Positions 10,701 through 22,935 of a stretch of DNA of 64,000 nt are shown piece by piece; within the stretch, counting starts at the first letter, position 1; each line of letters begins with the position of its first letter. The position numbers and the translations under genes were made by a program. Source of the stretch: Coenobita brevimanus (lineage: Eukaryota > Arthropoda > Malacostraca > Decapoda > Coenobitidae). Location: the NCBI GenBank assembly GCA_032717465.1, contig CM064691.1, positions 1,800,315 to 1,864,314 on the forward strand, read 5' to 3'. The notes beneath the pieces are model-generated. The model was not told the DNA's origin, searched no databases, and saw only the letters and a program-made list of their open reading frames with translations.

Positions 10701-10814
10701 CTGCATGTTTGAAGTGCCTGGCAAGGAAATTAGGAGGCAACGGTGTGCGATTCTTGAGACTCTGTGCTGTGGTGACTGCTGTGCACAGATTATCCAGCCA
10801 TGTCCACTCCACCA
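10701..10814 (-). CDS. HERC1: HERC1 internal exon 8 of window (linker), acceptor ambiguous
   Basis: Minus-strand exon of 114 nt with donor GCAG|GTCAGT. It encodes VEWTWLDNLCTAVTTAQSL and then KNRTPLPPNFLARHFKHA. Two in-frame acceptors are possible: GTGGCAG, giving a start at 10814, and ATGTCAG, giving a start at 10826 with four extra residues. I chose 10814 because the branch-point-like TAACTAAT sits about 18 nt before it but only about 6 nt before the other. Both keep phase 1 in and phase 1 out, so the two products would differ only by four residues. Confidence 0.76.
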
Positions 10815-10826
10815 CTGCCACAAACA

Positions 10827-11534
10827 CTGACATTAGTTACAATGTACTTTTCCTTTGCTCAATGGAGACACCCATTAGGAAGAGGGGTCACCCATCTCTG
10901 TAATGACTGACAGTATTTTCAACTAACAAGGGAGACTCATGTTTAAGACTATAAAGGTTGAAATTTACCTGTTCATGAATGTTAAATGCCCGGAGGGCAG
11001 ATAAACCTTTCCTAGGGTTTCAAGTAAAATGTCTGCATATCAGGTATCCAGCTGGACCCCAATGCATGGAAATATACTTCAACAAGGATCACCTAGACTT
11101 TATACTGGTCCCATGCAGAAACAGTATTTACTTTCTGCACTGGTCTTGCTCTTCTATCTTCTTTCTATTTTGCGCTATGCCCCTCATTCTGAGGCAGCCT
11201 TCAGAAAGAGGTATGAAGGTAATTATGGCACAGCACCTAAATGGGGATGGAAGATATCAAGCTAGAATCCCAGAGCCAAGGCAAGTGCACAGTGCTTACC
11301 TGTTTCCACTCATAATAACCCATGAGGCAAAGGGACCTTCTTCCAACACTGTTATTGTTTTGTCTGTTCATTTAATCATGTGCTAAACACTGGGAAACTC
11401 ACATTTGCATTTGGGATCTGCAAAGTCTAGTTTGTGGCTGCTATTCTGCTCAGCCATTGTATTTGCTTCTCTCCCATTACCTACCTACAAGTTCAGTTAT
11501 TTTAGTAATCATCTTCATCATTAACATGCTCATT
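10827..11534. other. HERC1 intron, no feature seen
   Basis: Intronic sequence between exon 8 and the next SINE. No coding or repeat signature was recognised; ORFs here are chance. Confidence 0.4.
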
Positions 11535-11845
11535 TTTTCCCACATAAGCTACATAGGATCATAGGAGCCAGGAGTTTGGTTACTCAGACTACTCAGACCC
11601 AACATTTAAGGGACAGTGACCAGCATCACTTACTCCTGAGTTGTAGTATGTGAGTAGCAAACCCTAACCAACCCTGAGATGAAACCTGTACAGGCTCCGC
11701 CCAGGTGGACCATACCACCAAGTGTCATTTGGTTATATGGTTACTATCCAGTTTAATAAATGGTTTCTTTGGATACAAGAAATCTGACTGTTGATATGTG
11801 TACAGTCACTTGAAAGAAAGAGAGAGAGAGAAGGGGGGGGGCTAA
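11535..11845 (-). mobile_element. tRNA-derived SINE S2 copy
   Basis: Minus-strand relative of the 7500-8032 element. It shares TAACCATATAACCAAAT, CTTGGTGGTATGG, GAGCCTGTACAGGTTTCATC and AGGGTTGGTTAGGGTTTGCT, with a (GA)n/G-run at 11819-11840. The box B-like segment has decayed. Confidence 0.55.
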
Positions 11846-11849
11846 CTCT

Positions 11850-12430
11850 CAAAAGCATGCCAAGTTAAATGGACCAAACACTCATTCACACACCATTCAA
11901 GTTCCCAGAATCCTGTCTCTACCTTACAGGTCAAACCATCAGCATTTATCTTTTTGGTACTTTTAATCATACAGCAGATGAACTTCACACACAACTCCTA
12001 ATCAGTTAATCCATCAACTATCAAGTAATAAAAGGGGTGCCAAACTCTCATTATATGCACCTCCACTCTCATAAGACCAACTCAATTCCTGACAATGCCT
12101 GAGCATCATCAACTTCCATATCTCACTTTCTGATAAACTTTTTTCCAAAATCCATCCACTTTCCTGACGTATCAAACTTCCATGCCCCTGCAGATTTACT
12201 CACTTATACCCTTTTCATCACCCTATCTACATCCATTCTCTCCATATGACTAAATCATTTCAAATAGTCATTTCTTTTATATTCCACATTTTCACAAATC
12301 AGATTATTTCTGATCCTGTCCACATACATTCATCACTGCTGTAAACCCATTTCACAGCTCTTCATCTTGACATGTGACTCCCAATCTGTAAGGAAGATTC
12401 ACATCCATACAATAATGTGGGCACTAACAG
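11850..12430 (-). mobile_element. Decayed LINE 3' fragment
   Basis: Minus strand with many stops. HMERMDVDRVMKRV and a degenerate GKWMDFGKK region match the LINE C-terminal pattern and resemble the remnant at 3030-3530. Family unresolved. Confidence 0.4.
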
Positions 12431-12431
12431 T

Positions 12432-13500
12432 GATGAAAAATGTTGGCATGCATCAGGGGTCAGTCTTGAGTCCCTCATTGTTTGCCGTGATGCCTGAAGC
12501 TTTCTCATTTGACTTCAGAAATTAATTCCCATGGGGGATGTTGTATGATGATAATTTGGTGTTGACTGCAAAGTAAGAATGGGAGGTGGAGAAAAGCTTT
12601 AGGAAGTGGAGAGGCAGAATGGAACACAAGAGCTTGAGAGTAAATGTGGATAAAACAAAAGTGATGATTTTTAGACCTGTTGGTGGTACTGTCAAAGCAA
12701 AGGAAGTAAGGCCTTGTGCAGTTTGCCTTAAGTGTGTGGGAAGTAACTCCATGTTGTGCAATGTTTGTCATAAGTGGGTGCTTAAGAGATGTAGTGGCAT
12801 TAGAGCCAGGCTGAGAAATAACATCGGGCAGGGCATGTAGATATTAAGAAGCAAGAAAGAACAGATCCTTCTAGAGTCCCTCGAGTATGTGCAGGAGCTT
12901 TACCATTTGGGGTACATGTTATGTGCCAGAGGTGGGGCCAGAGCTATCTCTACCACTAAGGAAAAGAGTGGTTGGAGGAGGTTCTGGGAGCTGTTGCCTC
13001 TACCTAGCATTGAGAGGGCTCTCCCTCCGTGCTAAGGGATCCTTGTTTGCAGCATATGTTAGGAGTGTAATGCTGTATAACTGTTGGAATGGGCAGTGAA
13101 GAAAGAGGATGTTTGTGGGCTCAAATATACAGGAAAGACAATAGTTAGATGAATGTGTGATGTGTCCTGAATGTGGGGCCTGGGGACTAGAACTCCAACT
13201 GAAAATCTGAAAGGAAGGATATGCCTTGAATGTACTGGTATTGTGATGAGGAGGGGTTGATTGATATGGTTTGGGTATCTCAAGAGGATGGAAGACGACA
13301 AATGGGTATGCAGGGTGAGATGTGTGAACACTGAGGGTAAAGCTGCGTGAGGCAGACCGAAAAAGACATGGGATAAGGTCATAGAGATTGACTTCAGGGA
13401 TAAGGGACTGAACTGGGAGGCTGCCTGAGATCGAACGTGTGGAGAGCTGCCATTAGGTGACCAAGGCTGATGCATGCAAGCACGCTGAAGCCTTTACAAA
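12432..13500 (+). mobile_element. LINE family A, 5'-truncated decayed copy
   Basis: The plus strand begins at GVHQGSVLSPSLF and continues through RKWRGRMEHKSLRVNVDKT, the C4HC3 finger (CAVCLKCVGSNSMLC, NVCHKWVLKRCSGI), SLEYVQELYHLG and the usual 3' end. Frameshifts and stops are frequent, so it is an old copy. Confidence 0.8.
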
Positions 13501-13504
13501 TGAA

Positions 13505-15010
13505 ATGATACAGACACACCTTCATGCAATCCTCTTACAGCCTCCACATTCAGATTTCTGTGTAGTATCAAGGCCTTCACTGAAAAAGCCACTTTCCTTC
13601 TGTGCCTTCCTGTTTTGTACATTACTTGTACATTCACTTTTTTGTTCTATACTTGCATCGGGGCACTTATACTTGTTCACCAATTTCAGTATCTCTATTC
13701 AATGGCACATCACACTGAGAGTCAAGGTCTCTTTAAATAACCACTGCAATACCCCTATCAACATTTACTTTCAAAATGATGCTCTTAAACATTTAAAAAA
13801 AAAAATGCACCAGTCTGGACAATTCCTGTTCACAATGGCAAGCAACACAGCATCATCTGTATACATCAGCTTTTGAGATACACTCAAATCTTGATTAACA
13901 TGACGTTGAGTAATGTGGTTTTGAAGTTACGCGGCCACCTACTCTGCAACAAACCTCAAGTAACACAGGGCTTGTTTCAAAGTTATGCAGTTTATTTCCA
14001 TGCAGTAATGTCATGCGCCTGACTCGCTGTGACTGGCTACTCCACTCGGCACCTGTCGTACACAGTCGGCTCAACTTGACTCCCACAGTCCCACTTCCAC
14101 ATCACCCTTCGAGTCTCACCGAGATCCATCCGTGTTAATGTGGTGTGTTTTTTGTGACTGTACATGCTCAGAGGAGTCACTAACCCTTAACCATGACAAG
14201 GCAACAAAATTGGTGGTAGGGGGTGGGGAGGTGCCAGGGAGATACACATCATCATCATACTAGTATGCAGCCTAACTTTTGTTAGTTATGTTAATGTTCT
14301 TAAATTGTTACATGTTATGTTGCTATAATGATAACATGATGGTGGGTGTCAGTCAAGCTCATTTTTCTGGGGTAGGGTGGGCAGAAGGGGGTAAAAGTGG
14401 GACTTTAGGAAACTAGCCTGACTGAGTTGTGCAAGTATACATGTAAATATATTGTTTGTGTAACATGGTTTTGAATGCTGTGGTCCATGTCTGGGCTATA
14501 TTTACTGCACTAATTGAGGTTTGAGTGTACTCTGCCCTTCAACATTTATTATCATCTCCACCTCAAGTTTTAACCTCTTTCCTAACTCCCATCCATACAT
14601 ACCGTACTGTATGCTGAACAGCCATGGGATACAATTACCCTTGTCTCACTCCAAAACAGACACTGAACCACTCAGACATCACACTTATTCTTAAACATGC
14701 TTCACTACTATCAGAGACTCAATAGCATTCAACAACCTTCTATCCACACCATACATATAGAAAACATTTCATACTACTTCCCTCATACAAATAACCTCCA
14801 ACCTTTAACTTTATTAACATAAACTTTCATCATCACCTTTTTCATATCCATATACCCATACTATACTAACGGTATTCTCTGCTACCTTTTACTCCAGAAA
14901 TATACTCATTCTCCAAGTTTCGTGTAACATACTATTTCTTATCTTAATCAGTCTATACATATCCACTACTTTCAAGCCTAAATTATTATATAAAATCAAT
15001 GTAGATACAT
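13505..15010 (-). mobile_element. Heavily decayed LINE RT, split by a MITE
   Basis: Minus-strand RT remnants lie on both sides of the element at 13881-14527. To the right are MYGVDRRLLNAIESL and a GVRQG-type motif (about 14990-14530). To the left is the catalytic MYTDDAVLLAIV, then LKVNVDRGIAVVI. The motif order is correct for one RT gene once the insert is discounted. Many stops; family unresolved. Confidence 0.5.
13881..14527. mobile_element. Tc1/mariner-like MITE inside a LINE
   Basis: A 647-bp sequence bounded by TA dinucleotides (13879-13880 and 14528-14529). Its imperfect terminal inverted repeats start CACTCAAATCTTGATTA on the left and, as reverse complement, CACTCAAACCTCAATTA on the right. 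It encodes nothing recognisable. TA duplication and TIRs suggest a nonautonomous Tc1/mariner or Tigger-type element. Confidence 0.65.
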
Positions 15011-15810
15011 GCACTTAAAAACAAATACTGACTAATAACAGTTCATGAATATGAAATGGAAGACTAGTCCTATGAGAACAACGAATATGAACAGACATGA
15101 CTTAACACTGGAATTCACTTAACACTGGAATCCACTGAACCCCCAAATAAAACAAAACAATCATTCACTACAGCAATCACCTTTTACAGAAAATACCTCT
15201 GGAAACCATGTATCACAAAGCTGAGACTGACTTCAAGAAAAGTACATTAGGTTCAAAGATCAGTTATATTGTCTTCCTTGGAATGAGTGCTTTCATGTAT
15301 TTGTCTGTATATCATTCATCATTCCAGAAAAAAGAAAAAAGCAACAACGAATACCAAACTATTTGTTTCTGGTGTAGGGGCCTGAGGCTAGACTACTGTA
15401 CAGTAGCTATATACATTTAAGGGTAGATGATCAGCCTACTGCCTTCGGTGGCATTAGATGACTGAAAAAGTTCCAGTCATCTCTTGGAGATCAAACTTAC
15501 GCAAGGCCATCATGCTGACTGGGGTGTTTAAAACACAAAGTAAGATAACCAAGGTTGTTTTCTAAGTGGCTCTGGAAAAATTATAGCACCTCTTCCTCAG
15601 TGACTGATTCTGCACATTACAACTTAGTATCTTTAACAGTGTTATTATGGTAAATTACATCAATATTAAAATGATATAAACAATACACAACAGAATATTA
15701 AGGTGTACTATGCAAAATACATAACTAAGGAAAAGGTGCTATGATGCCCCCTATTACACCTACAATACAGTCCCATCTGACACAATTTCAACATTTGGTG
15801 GTGCACTAAC
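15011..15810. other. HERC1 intron, no feature seen
   Basis: AT-rich intron up to the donor of exon 7. No repeat family recognised. Confidence 0.4.
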
Positions 15811-15939
15811 CTGGCTCTGGGTGAGGGACATGGCTAGGAGCAGCCTGGGTACACAGCACATTGTCCAAGCGCAGGAGGAGTGCCAGTGAACACAGCTGCT
15901 GCAGGTACCGACTGTGTACCAGCTGCTCTCCACTGCTCA
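15811..15939 (-). CDS. HERC1: HERC1 internal exon 7 of window (linker)
   Basis: Minus-strand exon of 129 nt, acceptor ATCTTCCACAG, donor GCCAG|GTTAGT; it enters and leaves in phase 1. It encodes SSGEQLVHSRYLQQLCSLAL, then LRLDNVLCTQ and a Pro/His-rich tail (PSHVPHPEP). Joined to the previous exon it reads YEKPL-VSSGEQL. This segment has no enzymatic motif; it is part of the helical linker that carries the WD40 repeats toward the second RCC1-like domain. Confidence 0.82.
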
Positions 15940-16065
15940 CTGTGGAAGATTAAACAAATGCATGTACAGGCAGTTTCATAATACTGTAGGCACTGGTAGC
16001 CTTCTTGCTGACATCCATTTTTTTTCTTTTTATTTTCCTTTTTAACTATTAAATTCTCATGAAAT

Positions 16066-16113
16066 CTCAGGGAGCTGCTGCCTCTCCTGATATTGAGAGG
16101 GCTCTCCCTCCAT
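16066..16113 (+). mobile_element. LINE family A fragment, left of family B insertion
   Basis: About 48 bp encoding the GELLPLLTLRGLS-type segment of family A (GGGAGCTGCTGCCTCTCCTG). It breaks off where the ATCT-repeat tail of a family B copy begins. The same family A copy resumes at 18653. Confidence 0.65.
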
Positions 16114-18652
16114 CTATCTATCTATCTATCTATTGCCAGACGCCTCAATCCCGTTTGGGGTGGCCACAAACAAATCGCCTCCAAGTCGCCCTGTCCCCCG
16201 CCATTTCACTACCCTGCTCCCAACTCACACCCCTCTCTCATATACCTCTCTCCACCCCATCCCTCCATCTCATCCTCGGTCTCCCCCTCCCTCTTCCACC
16301 CTCCACCTCACTCACATACACTCTCTTCGTCAGTCTTTCACCCTCCATCCTCTCCACATGGCCAAACCACCTCAGTGTGTTCCTCACAACGCTTCCTATC
16401 ACATCCACATCAACACCACAACGCTCCTTTATATCCTCATTCGTCAGCCTGTCTCTCCACGTGACTCCACAAGCTCCTCTTAAATAACTCATTTCCACTG
16501 CTCTCACTCTTGACTTGTGTCCCTCCAACAACGTCCAAGCTTCACTTCCGTACGTTAGAGTTGGTATCACAATACTGTCATGTAGTAACTTTTTTACTTC
16601 CATGCTCACTTCCCTGTTTCTTATCACTGCTTTCAAGGAACCAGCAACCTTTCTTCCCTGCTGTACCCTTTCAAGCACTTCACCCTCCAAACCTCCATCC
16701 TTACTCATCACACTACCCAAATACTTAAACGTACTCACATTTTCCAATTCCTCACCATCCAACCTCGCTATACATTCACTGACTTCACCTCTCTCAAAGA
16801 CCATCACTTTACTCTTCCCTACATTCACCTTTAGGTTCCGTTTCTTACACACTCTCTCAAACTCATCCACCAAGCCTTGCAGCTCCCCTTCATCTTCACT
16901 CAACAACACAGTATCATCTGCAAACAACAGTACAGGGAGTTTCCAAACACTATCCTCTCTCACCAGGGCCACTCCAACATCCACTACCCTACCTTGTACC
17001 TCTTTTATTACCCCATCCATGTACAGATTGAACAACCATGGAGACATGACACATCCCTGTTTCAAACCAACTTTCAAAGAGAAAAATTCACTTAGTTCAC
17101 CATCCACACGCACTGCAGCCTTAGCACCATCATACATACTCTTCACAGCATTCAACAACTTCCCATCTACTCCATATATTCTTAACACTTTCCACAATCC
17201 TTGTCTATCCACCCTGTCATATGCTTTCTCCAAATCCATGAAAGCCGCATACAACTTCTTTCCCTTCTCTAGAAACTTTTCCACTAAAGATCTAAGAATG
17301 AATATCTGATCTACACAACCTCTTCCCTTCCTAAAGCCTCCCTGTTCTTCTCCAACTAATTTCTCTGTTCTTTCTCTAACTCTGTCTATAAGTATCCTAC
17401 CATACACTTTTCCTATTATACTAAGAAGACAAATGCCCCTATGATTACCACACACTTCTTTTTCCCCTTTTCCTTTGTACAAGGGAATAATTATACCTGA
17501 CTTCCAATCCTCCGGGACTCTACCTTCCTCCCACGCCAATCTGCACATCTTCCACATCCATTCTACTACTATCTCTCCCCCATGCTTCAGAATCTCACCA
17601 CACTCCATCAATTCCTGGGGCTTTCCCCGATTTAACTTTCTTCATTGCTTCCACAACCTCTATCCTACTGATTTCTACCTGTCTTCTCACCTCCCTCCTT
17701 CTCCCAGCCATTCCCCAGCCACTTATACTCGCATTACTTCCATCCTCTACGTTCAACAATTCCTTAAAGTGTTCTCTCCATCTGCTCACTTTTTCTCCCT
17801 TCTCCACTAGTAATCTACCATGTTTATCTTTCACTCCCCTGCTAACTTCACTTCCACCCTGTCTTACTCTTTTCACTTCTCTCCAGAACATTTTCTTACA
17901 GTCCCTCCACTTTACACTCAAATTCCTTCCAAATTCCTGATCCACTCTCTTCTTACTCTCTCTTACTAATCTTTTCACCTCTCTCTTCCTTTCCACATAT
18001 AACTCTCTCTTCTGCCTCTCAACTTCTTCCATCGCCCCTATTTCTCATCCATTCATTGTATGCTTTCTTCTTCTTTGTGCCACAGCCTGTTTCACCTCTT
18101 CAGTCCACCACGCTGTTCCTTGCACCCCCTCCGTCTTCTCTTCCTTCCACACACCACATCACATGCTGCACATATTTCTTCTGTAAATATCTTACACACA
18201 CCTTCCACGTCTCCCATCTGCTCCAATTCATATTTGCCCAATCGTTCCTCCACTTCTCTATACTCTGCCTTTTTCTCATCCTCTTGTAACCTTTCCACTC
18301 TCCTTGCAACTACTCCTTCCTCTCGTCTTTCCCTTCTTCTATTCCTCCATCTTACTTGCATCCTAATTCTGGCCACCACCAAGTAGTGGTCAGAAAGGCC
18401 ACTCCCCCAACCTCTATAAACTCTTGCATCCAATATACATCTTCGCATCCTTTCATCCACACACACATAATCAATCATTGCCTTCCTTTCATTCAGTTCA
18501 CCACCCACCCTTCTCATCACTCGCCATGTATACCTGTGGATCATTTTATGCCTGAAGAGGGTATTGGCTATTACCAACCCCCTCCCAGCACAGATGTCCA
18601 CTAACGCACTCCCATTCTCATCTATCTCAGCAGGCACACCCCACTCACCATG
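16114..18652 (-). mobile_element. LINE family B, long copy inserted in family A
   Basis: Minus-strand non-LTR retrotransposon, 5'-truncated within the endonuclease. In order it carries the endonuclease (PAEIDENGSALVDICAGRG, NERKAMIDYVCVDERM, GLSDHYLVVARI) and then the RT (KSGKAPGIDGV, GIIIPLYKGKGEKEVCGNHR, GGFRKGRGCVDQIFILRSL, AFMDLEKAYDRVDRQGLW, VGLKQGCVMSPWLFNLYMDG, catalytic LLFADDTVLL). It ends with the C-terminal RWFGHVERMEGERLT and GRGRPRMRWRDG. The end is GGCGTCTGGCAATAGATAGA. Compared with the 48-51 kb copy, small indels break it into about three frames, for example a 2-bp loss near 17603. Otherwise the two copies are almost identical, so this is young. Confidence 0.85.
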
Positions 18653-19120
18653 CCTGGGCATTTTAGCATGTGGCATGTTAGATGTGTAATGCTGTATGGT
18701 AGTGAGACCTGGGCAGTAATGGAAGACGATATTTGCAGGCTCAAATGTACAGAAATGACAATCATTAGGTGGATGTACTTTGTCTCCTTGAATATGAAGC
18801 CTGGTGGGGGTTAGGTTTACAATGGAAGAGTTAGGAGGAAGGATGGGACTGGAGTGTATTGGTGTTGTGATCAGTAGTGGTAGCCTGAGATGGTCTGAGC
18901 ATGTAAGGAGAATGATGGGTGACAATTGGGTGCAGAAAGTGAGAAGTTCGAACATTGGGGATAAGGTTGCAAGAGGCAGACTGAAAATGACCAGGGACAT
19001 GGTCACAGAGTGTGACCTCAAGGATAAGGGACTGAATGGGGAGGCTCCCTGAGATCAAGCAGCATGGACAGCTGCCATTAGGTGACCACGGCCGATGCAT
19101 GCAAGCATGATGGAGTCTTT
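18653..19120 (+). mobile_element. LINE family A fragment, right of family B insertion
   Basis: Continues the family A copy interrupted at 16113. It carries VMLYGSETWAV, EMTIIRWMYF, RMGLECIGVV and LRWSEHVRRMMGDNWV, then the 3' end ATCAAGCAGCATGG and TCTTTATAAATGAAAAA. It meets the opposite-strand family A copy tail-to-tail near 19125. Confidence 0.78.
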
Positions 19121-19127
19121 ATAAATG

Positions 19128-22100
19128 AAAAAAATTAATCGTTTAGTTTTTAAAGGCTCCAACATGCTTGCATGTGTTGGCCTTGGTCACCTAATGGCGG
19201 CTCTCCACGCTGCACGATCCATTGCAGCCTCCCTGTTCAGTCCCTTAACCCTAAGGTCACACTTAATGACCTCGTCCCATGTCTTTCTCGGTCCACCCCT
19301 CACAACCCCACCCCCAACATTAACACTTCTCACCTTCCTCATCCAATTATCATCCTCCATCCTCTCCACATGTCCAAACCACCTCAATCTACCTCTCCTC
19401 ATCACAACACCAATACACTCCAGTCCCATCCTACCTCTCAACTCTTCCATTGTAAACCCAGCCCCTCCAGGCCTAGGACGCAGGGACGCACTGCACATCC
19501 ACCTAATCATTGTCATTTCTGTACATCTGAGCTGGCGAATATCTTCCTCCTTCACTGCCCAGGTCTCACTGCCATACAGCATTACACTCCTAACACATGC
19601 TGCATACAAAGACCCCTTAGCACGTAGGAAGAGTCCTCTCAATGTCAGGGGAGGCAAGAGCTCCCTGAACTTCTTCCAACCACTTCTCACCCTAGCCACA
19701 GAGCTGTCTCCAGCCCCACCTCCAGGACACAACATGTCTCCCAAATAACAAAACTCTTCCACACACTCAAGAGATTCACCAGCAAGTTCAATCCTTTCAC
19801 GTCTGACAATCTCCACCTGCTCACCACGGCACGCCGTACACATAAAATCAGCATTATCTCGCAGTCTACCTCTGATACCACTACATCTCTTATGCACCCA
19901 TTTATCACACACACCGCACAAGATGGAATTACCTCCCACGCCCTTGTGGCAAACTGCACGTGGCCACTCTCCCTCATCTTTGACAGCACCGCCACCAACC
20001 CCTGATATCATCACTTTTGTTTTATCTGCATTTACCCTTAAACCCTTTTGCCCCATACCATCTCTCCACTTCTTAAACCTTTCCTCTGCCTCCCTTTCAT
20101 TCTCTGCAATCAACACCAAATCATCAGCATACAACAACTCCCACGGGAGTCCGTTTCTAAAGTCACGTGAAAGGGCTTCAAGTACCATGATAAACAACAT
20201 GGGACTCAAGACTGACCCCTGATGCACACCAACATTCACGGAAAACTCATCACTCAAATCTCCATTCACTCTCACCTGGGTGTGAGCACCCACATACATG
20301 GCCATAACCACCCTAACCAGCCACTCCTCCAAGCCAAGCTTTCTCATTGCCCACTTCACCACCTCTCTAGGGACTCTGTCAAAGGCCTTTTCCAAATCAA
20401 CAAAAACAAAATAAAGATCCCTTCTCCTACCAATATATTTTTCCTGAAGCTGTCAAACAATGAATATGGAATCAGTGGTCCCCCTACCTGGCATAAATCC
20501 AAACTGCATCTCATCAATATTCACTCTTTCTCTAATCATACCTTCTAAAACTCTCTCCATTACCTTCATTATCTGTTCTAAAAGCTTTATACCTCTATAA
20601 TTTCCTCTTTCCAGGGCATCACCCTTCCCTTTATACACATTTACAATTACACTCTTCAGCCAATCATCTGGGACAACACACTCATAAATAATCCTATTTA
20701 TCAGGTCAGTGACTAAACTCACCCCTATATCGCCTGAGGCCTTCAACATTTTGGCAGTCAACCCAGACACACCTGCTGCCTTCCCCACCCTCATCCTGCC
20801 TATTGCCTCACTCACAGCAGCAGTATCAATCAAAGGCCAAGGGCCAGACACTGGATCTGCTAGCTCCAAACCTTCCCTGTCCCAGTCAAACTCCTCATTC
20901 AACAACCGGTTATAATGCTCTCTCCATGCATCTTTAATATCCTCACTGTTCACCACTACCCTTCCTTCTTCATTCTTCACACACTGCTCACCTGTGATAT
21001 CCCGATTATCCCTCTTCACCTGACCTGCCACCCTAAATATATTTTTCCTTTCCCCATGATTTAGGTTATCAAGTAATTGTCTCTGTGACTCAGACTTTGT
21101 CCTGTATACTTCTCTTCTAGCCCTACGCTTGGCAGCCAAATATTCCTCTTTGCTACCACCCTTCTTCCATTCCCGGAAAAGCCTTCTTTTCTCCTTAATT
21201 GCAGCTTCTACACCCTTATCCCACCACCAAGTTACTTTATGTCTTGGTGGTCCTCTTGTCCGGCCGCATGTTACATCAGTAACTCTCAAGAAATTGTTCT
21301 TGAGAGCTCTGTACTGTTCATTAACGCCTCTGTCTACAGCTCCCTGTTCAGCCACCACTCTCCTCAACTCGCTATAGAAGGCATCCCTTACTACTTGGTT
21401 TTTCAGCTTCCATATTTTCCTTCTAGGTACATAAGTCCTCTTTTTCATCACTTGTTCTTTAAGCACCATATCACAAATCAATAGTTTGTGCTGCTGCACA
21501 CACTCCTCACATCCTATAACTTTAACATCCCTCACTAACCTCCTATCGGCCCTCCTAACCAGAAAATAATCTATCTGACTGCTATTTCCCCCAGACTCAT
21601 ATGTAATTAACCTACTGTCTCTTTTCCTAAAATATGTGTTGCACACAATCATGTCCGTTGCCTCCCCAAACTCAAGTATCCTTTCCTCTTCTGCATTCCT
21701 TAGACCATACGCACATCCCCCATGCACTCCTTCATAATCTTGTGCTGCTTCACCTACATGACCATTTAAGTCCCCTCCCAAAATCACTATCTCATCATCC
21801 CGCATACCACCCACTACACGTATTAAATCATCCCAAAATCTATCTTTCTCTGATTCATCCAATCCTGCCTGTGGAGCATATGCCGATATAATCGCAGCTA
21901 TCTTTCTTCCCATCAGAATTTTCACTACCAATATCCTATCGCTTACTCTCAAAACATTCATAACATATTCCACCCATTTCTCCGCAACCATCACACCAAC
22001 ACCTCCATATCCGTCTGTCCCCCCCTGCCAAAACAACTTATAGCAACAGTCCTTCCCAACAATCTTTCTGGCTGATCCACCCCTGTACTGGACTTCCTGC

Positions 22101-22935
22101 AAACACGCCACATCCACCCACCTCCTACTGAATGCCTCAACGACTTCCCCTGCTCTTCCCCTCAAACTTCCCACATTCCATGAACCCACCCTCATCCCCA
22201 TGGGTGATTTACTGTCCTCAGGCTTGCTTTGAAATTTATTTTGTTTTGTCATCTTCAGTATTACTAAAGGGGGACGACACAGCACGGGTCCCACTCACTG
22301 CACAGTCCCGAGTCCAGGCAATGGATCTGGGACCCCTAGCCCACCAGCTTACCAGTGGCTGTGGTAGTGGCCTCGGGGCACCCTGCCAGGACAGCTGCAG
22401 GGACACCCTCTAAGCGCGTCTTGGCAATGCAACTATCCCGCCATTATACACCCACTGATAGGGCAGCCTCCTGGGGTGCTACTCCCAGGTTCGGGCCCCT
22501 CTCTATTGGGCGGAAGCGGCAGCCTGGGAACCGCAATGCCCTGTACCCTTTAGCACAGGCCCGAGCCCCATCTCGCCCTGGACCCTCGATCTATGCTGGC
22601 GGAACCCCCGCCACGCCTCCCCCCAGAAGTCCGCCACTAGGTAGCGGGGGCAAAGTTCTCTGGCCGCATGCCCTTGCTGGCGCCAACCCCTGTAACGTAG
22701 TGGGATACGTTGTGTGAAATGTAAAGTGCATGTGATGTAGTGCATAGATAGTTAGAGGAAATGTTTGGGAGAGTATGCTGGTCTACTCTCCATGTTACTG
22801 TCACACTGAAAAGGTCAGCAAAGGGGGATGGTTAGATAGCTAGTGAAACAGGAGCTCCAGCTCTCCCTATCACCAGCATTCCCATTCCCCTCGGGAGTAC
22901 TACCCTGTTCGGCCCGTGCTACGGCCTCCTCCTAC
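19128..22935 (-). mobile_element. LINE family A, near full-length copy (RTE-like)
   Basis: Minus-strand, about 3.8 kb. A GC-rich 5' region (about 22935-22270) precedes an ORF from 22294 to 19187, about 1036 codons. Domains in order: AP-type endonuclease (VGSWNVGSLRGRAGEVVEAF, VACLQEVQYRG, IISAYAPQAGLDESEKDRFW, LGGDLNGHVG, SSQIDYFLVRR); RT (GKAAGVSGLTAKML, VNVYKGKGD, MQFGFMPGRGTTDSIF, VFVDLEKAFDRVPREVV, VNVGVHQGSVLSPMLFIM, catalytic LLYADDLVLIAE); a C4HC3 finger; and the C-terminal RLRWFGHVERMEDDNW. One in-frame TGA at about 20453 replaces the CGA (Arg) present in the 55-kb copy, a CpG-type transition. The clade call (RTE/BovB-like) is from motif memory. Confidence 0.85.
22270..22935 (-). promoter_or_regulatory. 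Probable 5' UTR/internal promoter of LINE family A
   Basis: GC-rich, ORF-poor sequence immediately upstream of the family A start region on the minus strand. Its far end abuts an AAT-type microsatellite at about 22942-22975. The placement and composition fit a LINE 5' UTR with promoter activity. The exact 5' boundary is inferred because no other full-length copy is in the window. Confidence 0.5.

Noticed and set aside
16515..17309. Long plus-strand ORF of 264 codons
   Set aside because: It is the antisense shadow of the family B reverse transcriptase; composition is Ser/Thr/Pro-rich as expected for that.
20453..21900. Plus-strand ORFs over the family A copy
   Set aside because: Antisense shadows of the LINE endonuclease and RT.
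22270..22935. CpG island or host gene promoter
   Set aside because: It sits exactly upstream of the family A reading frame on the same strand, so it is better explained as the LINE 5' UTR.
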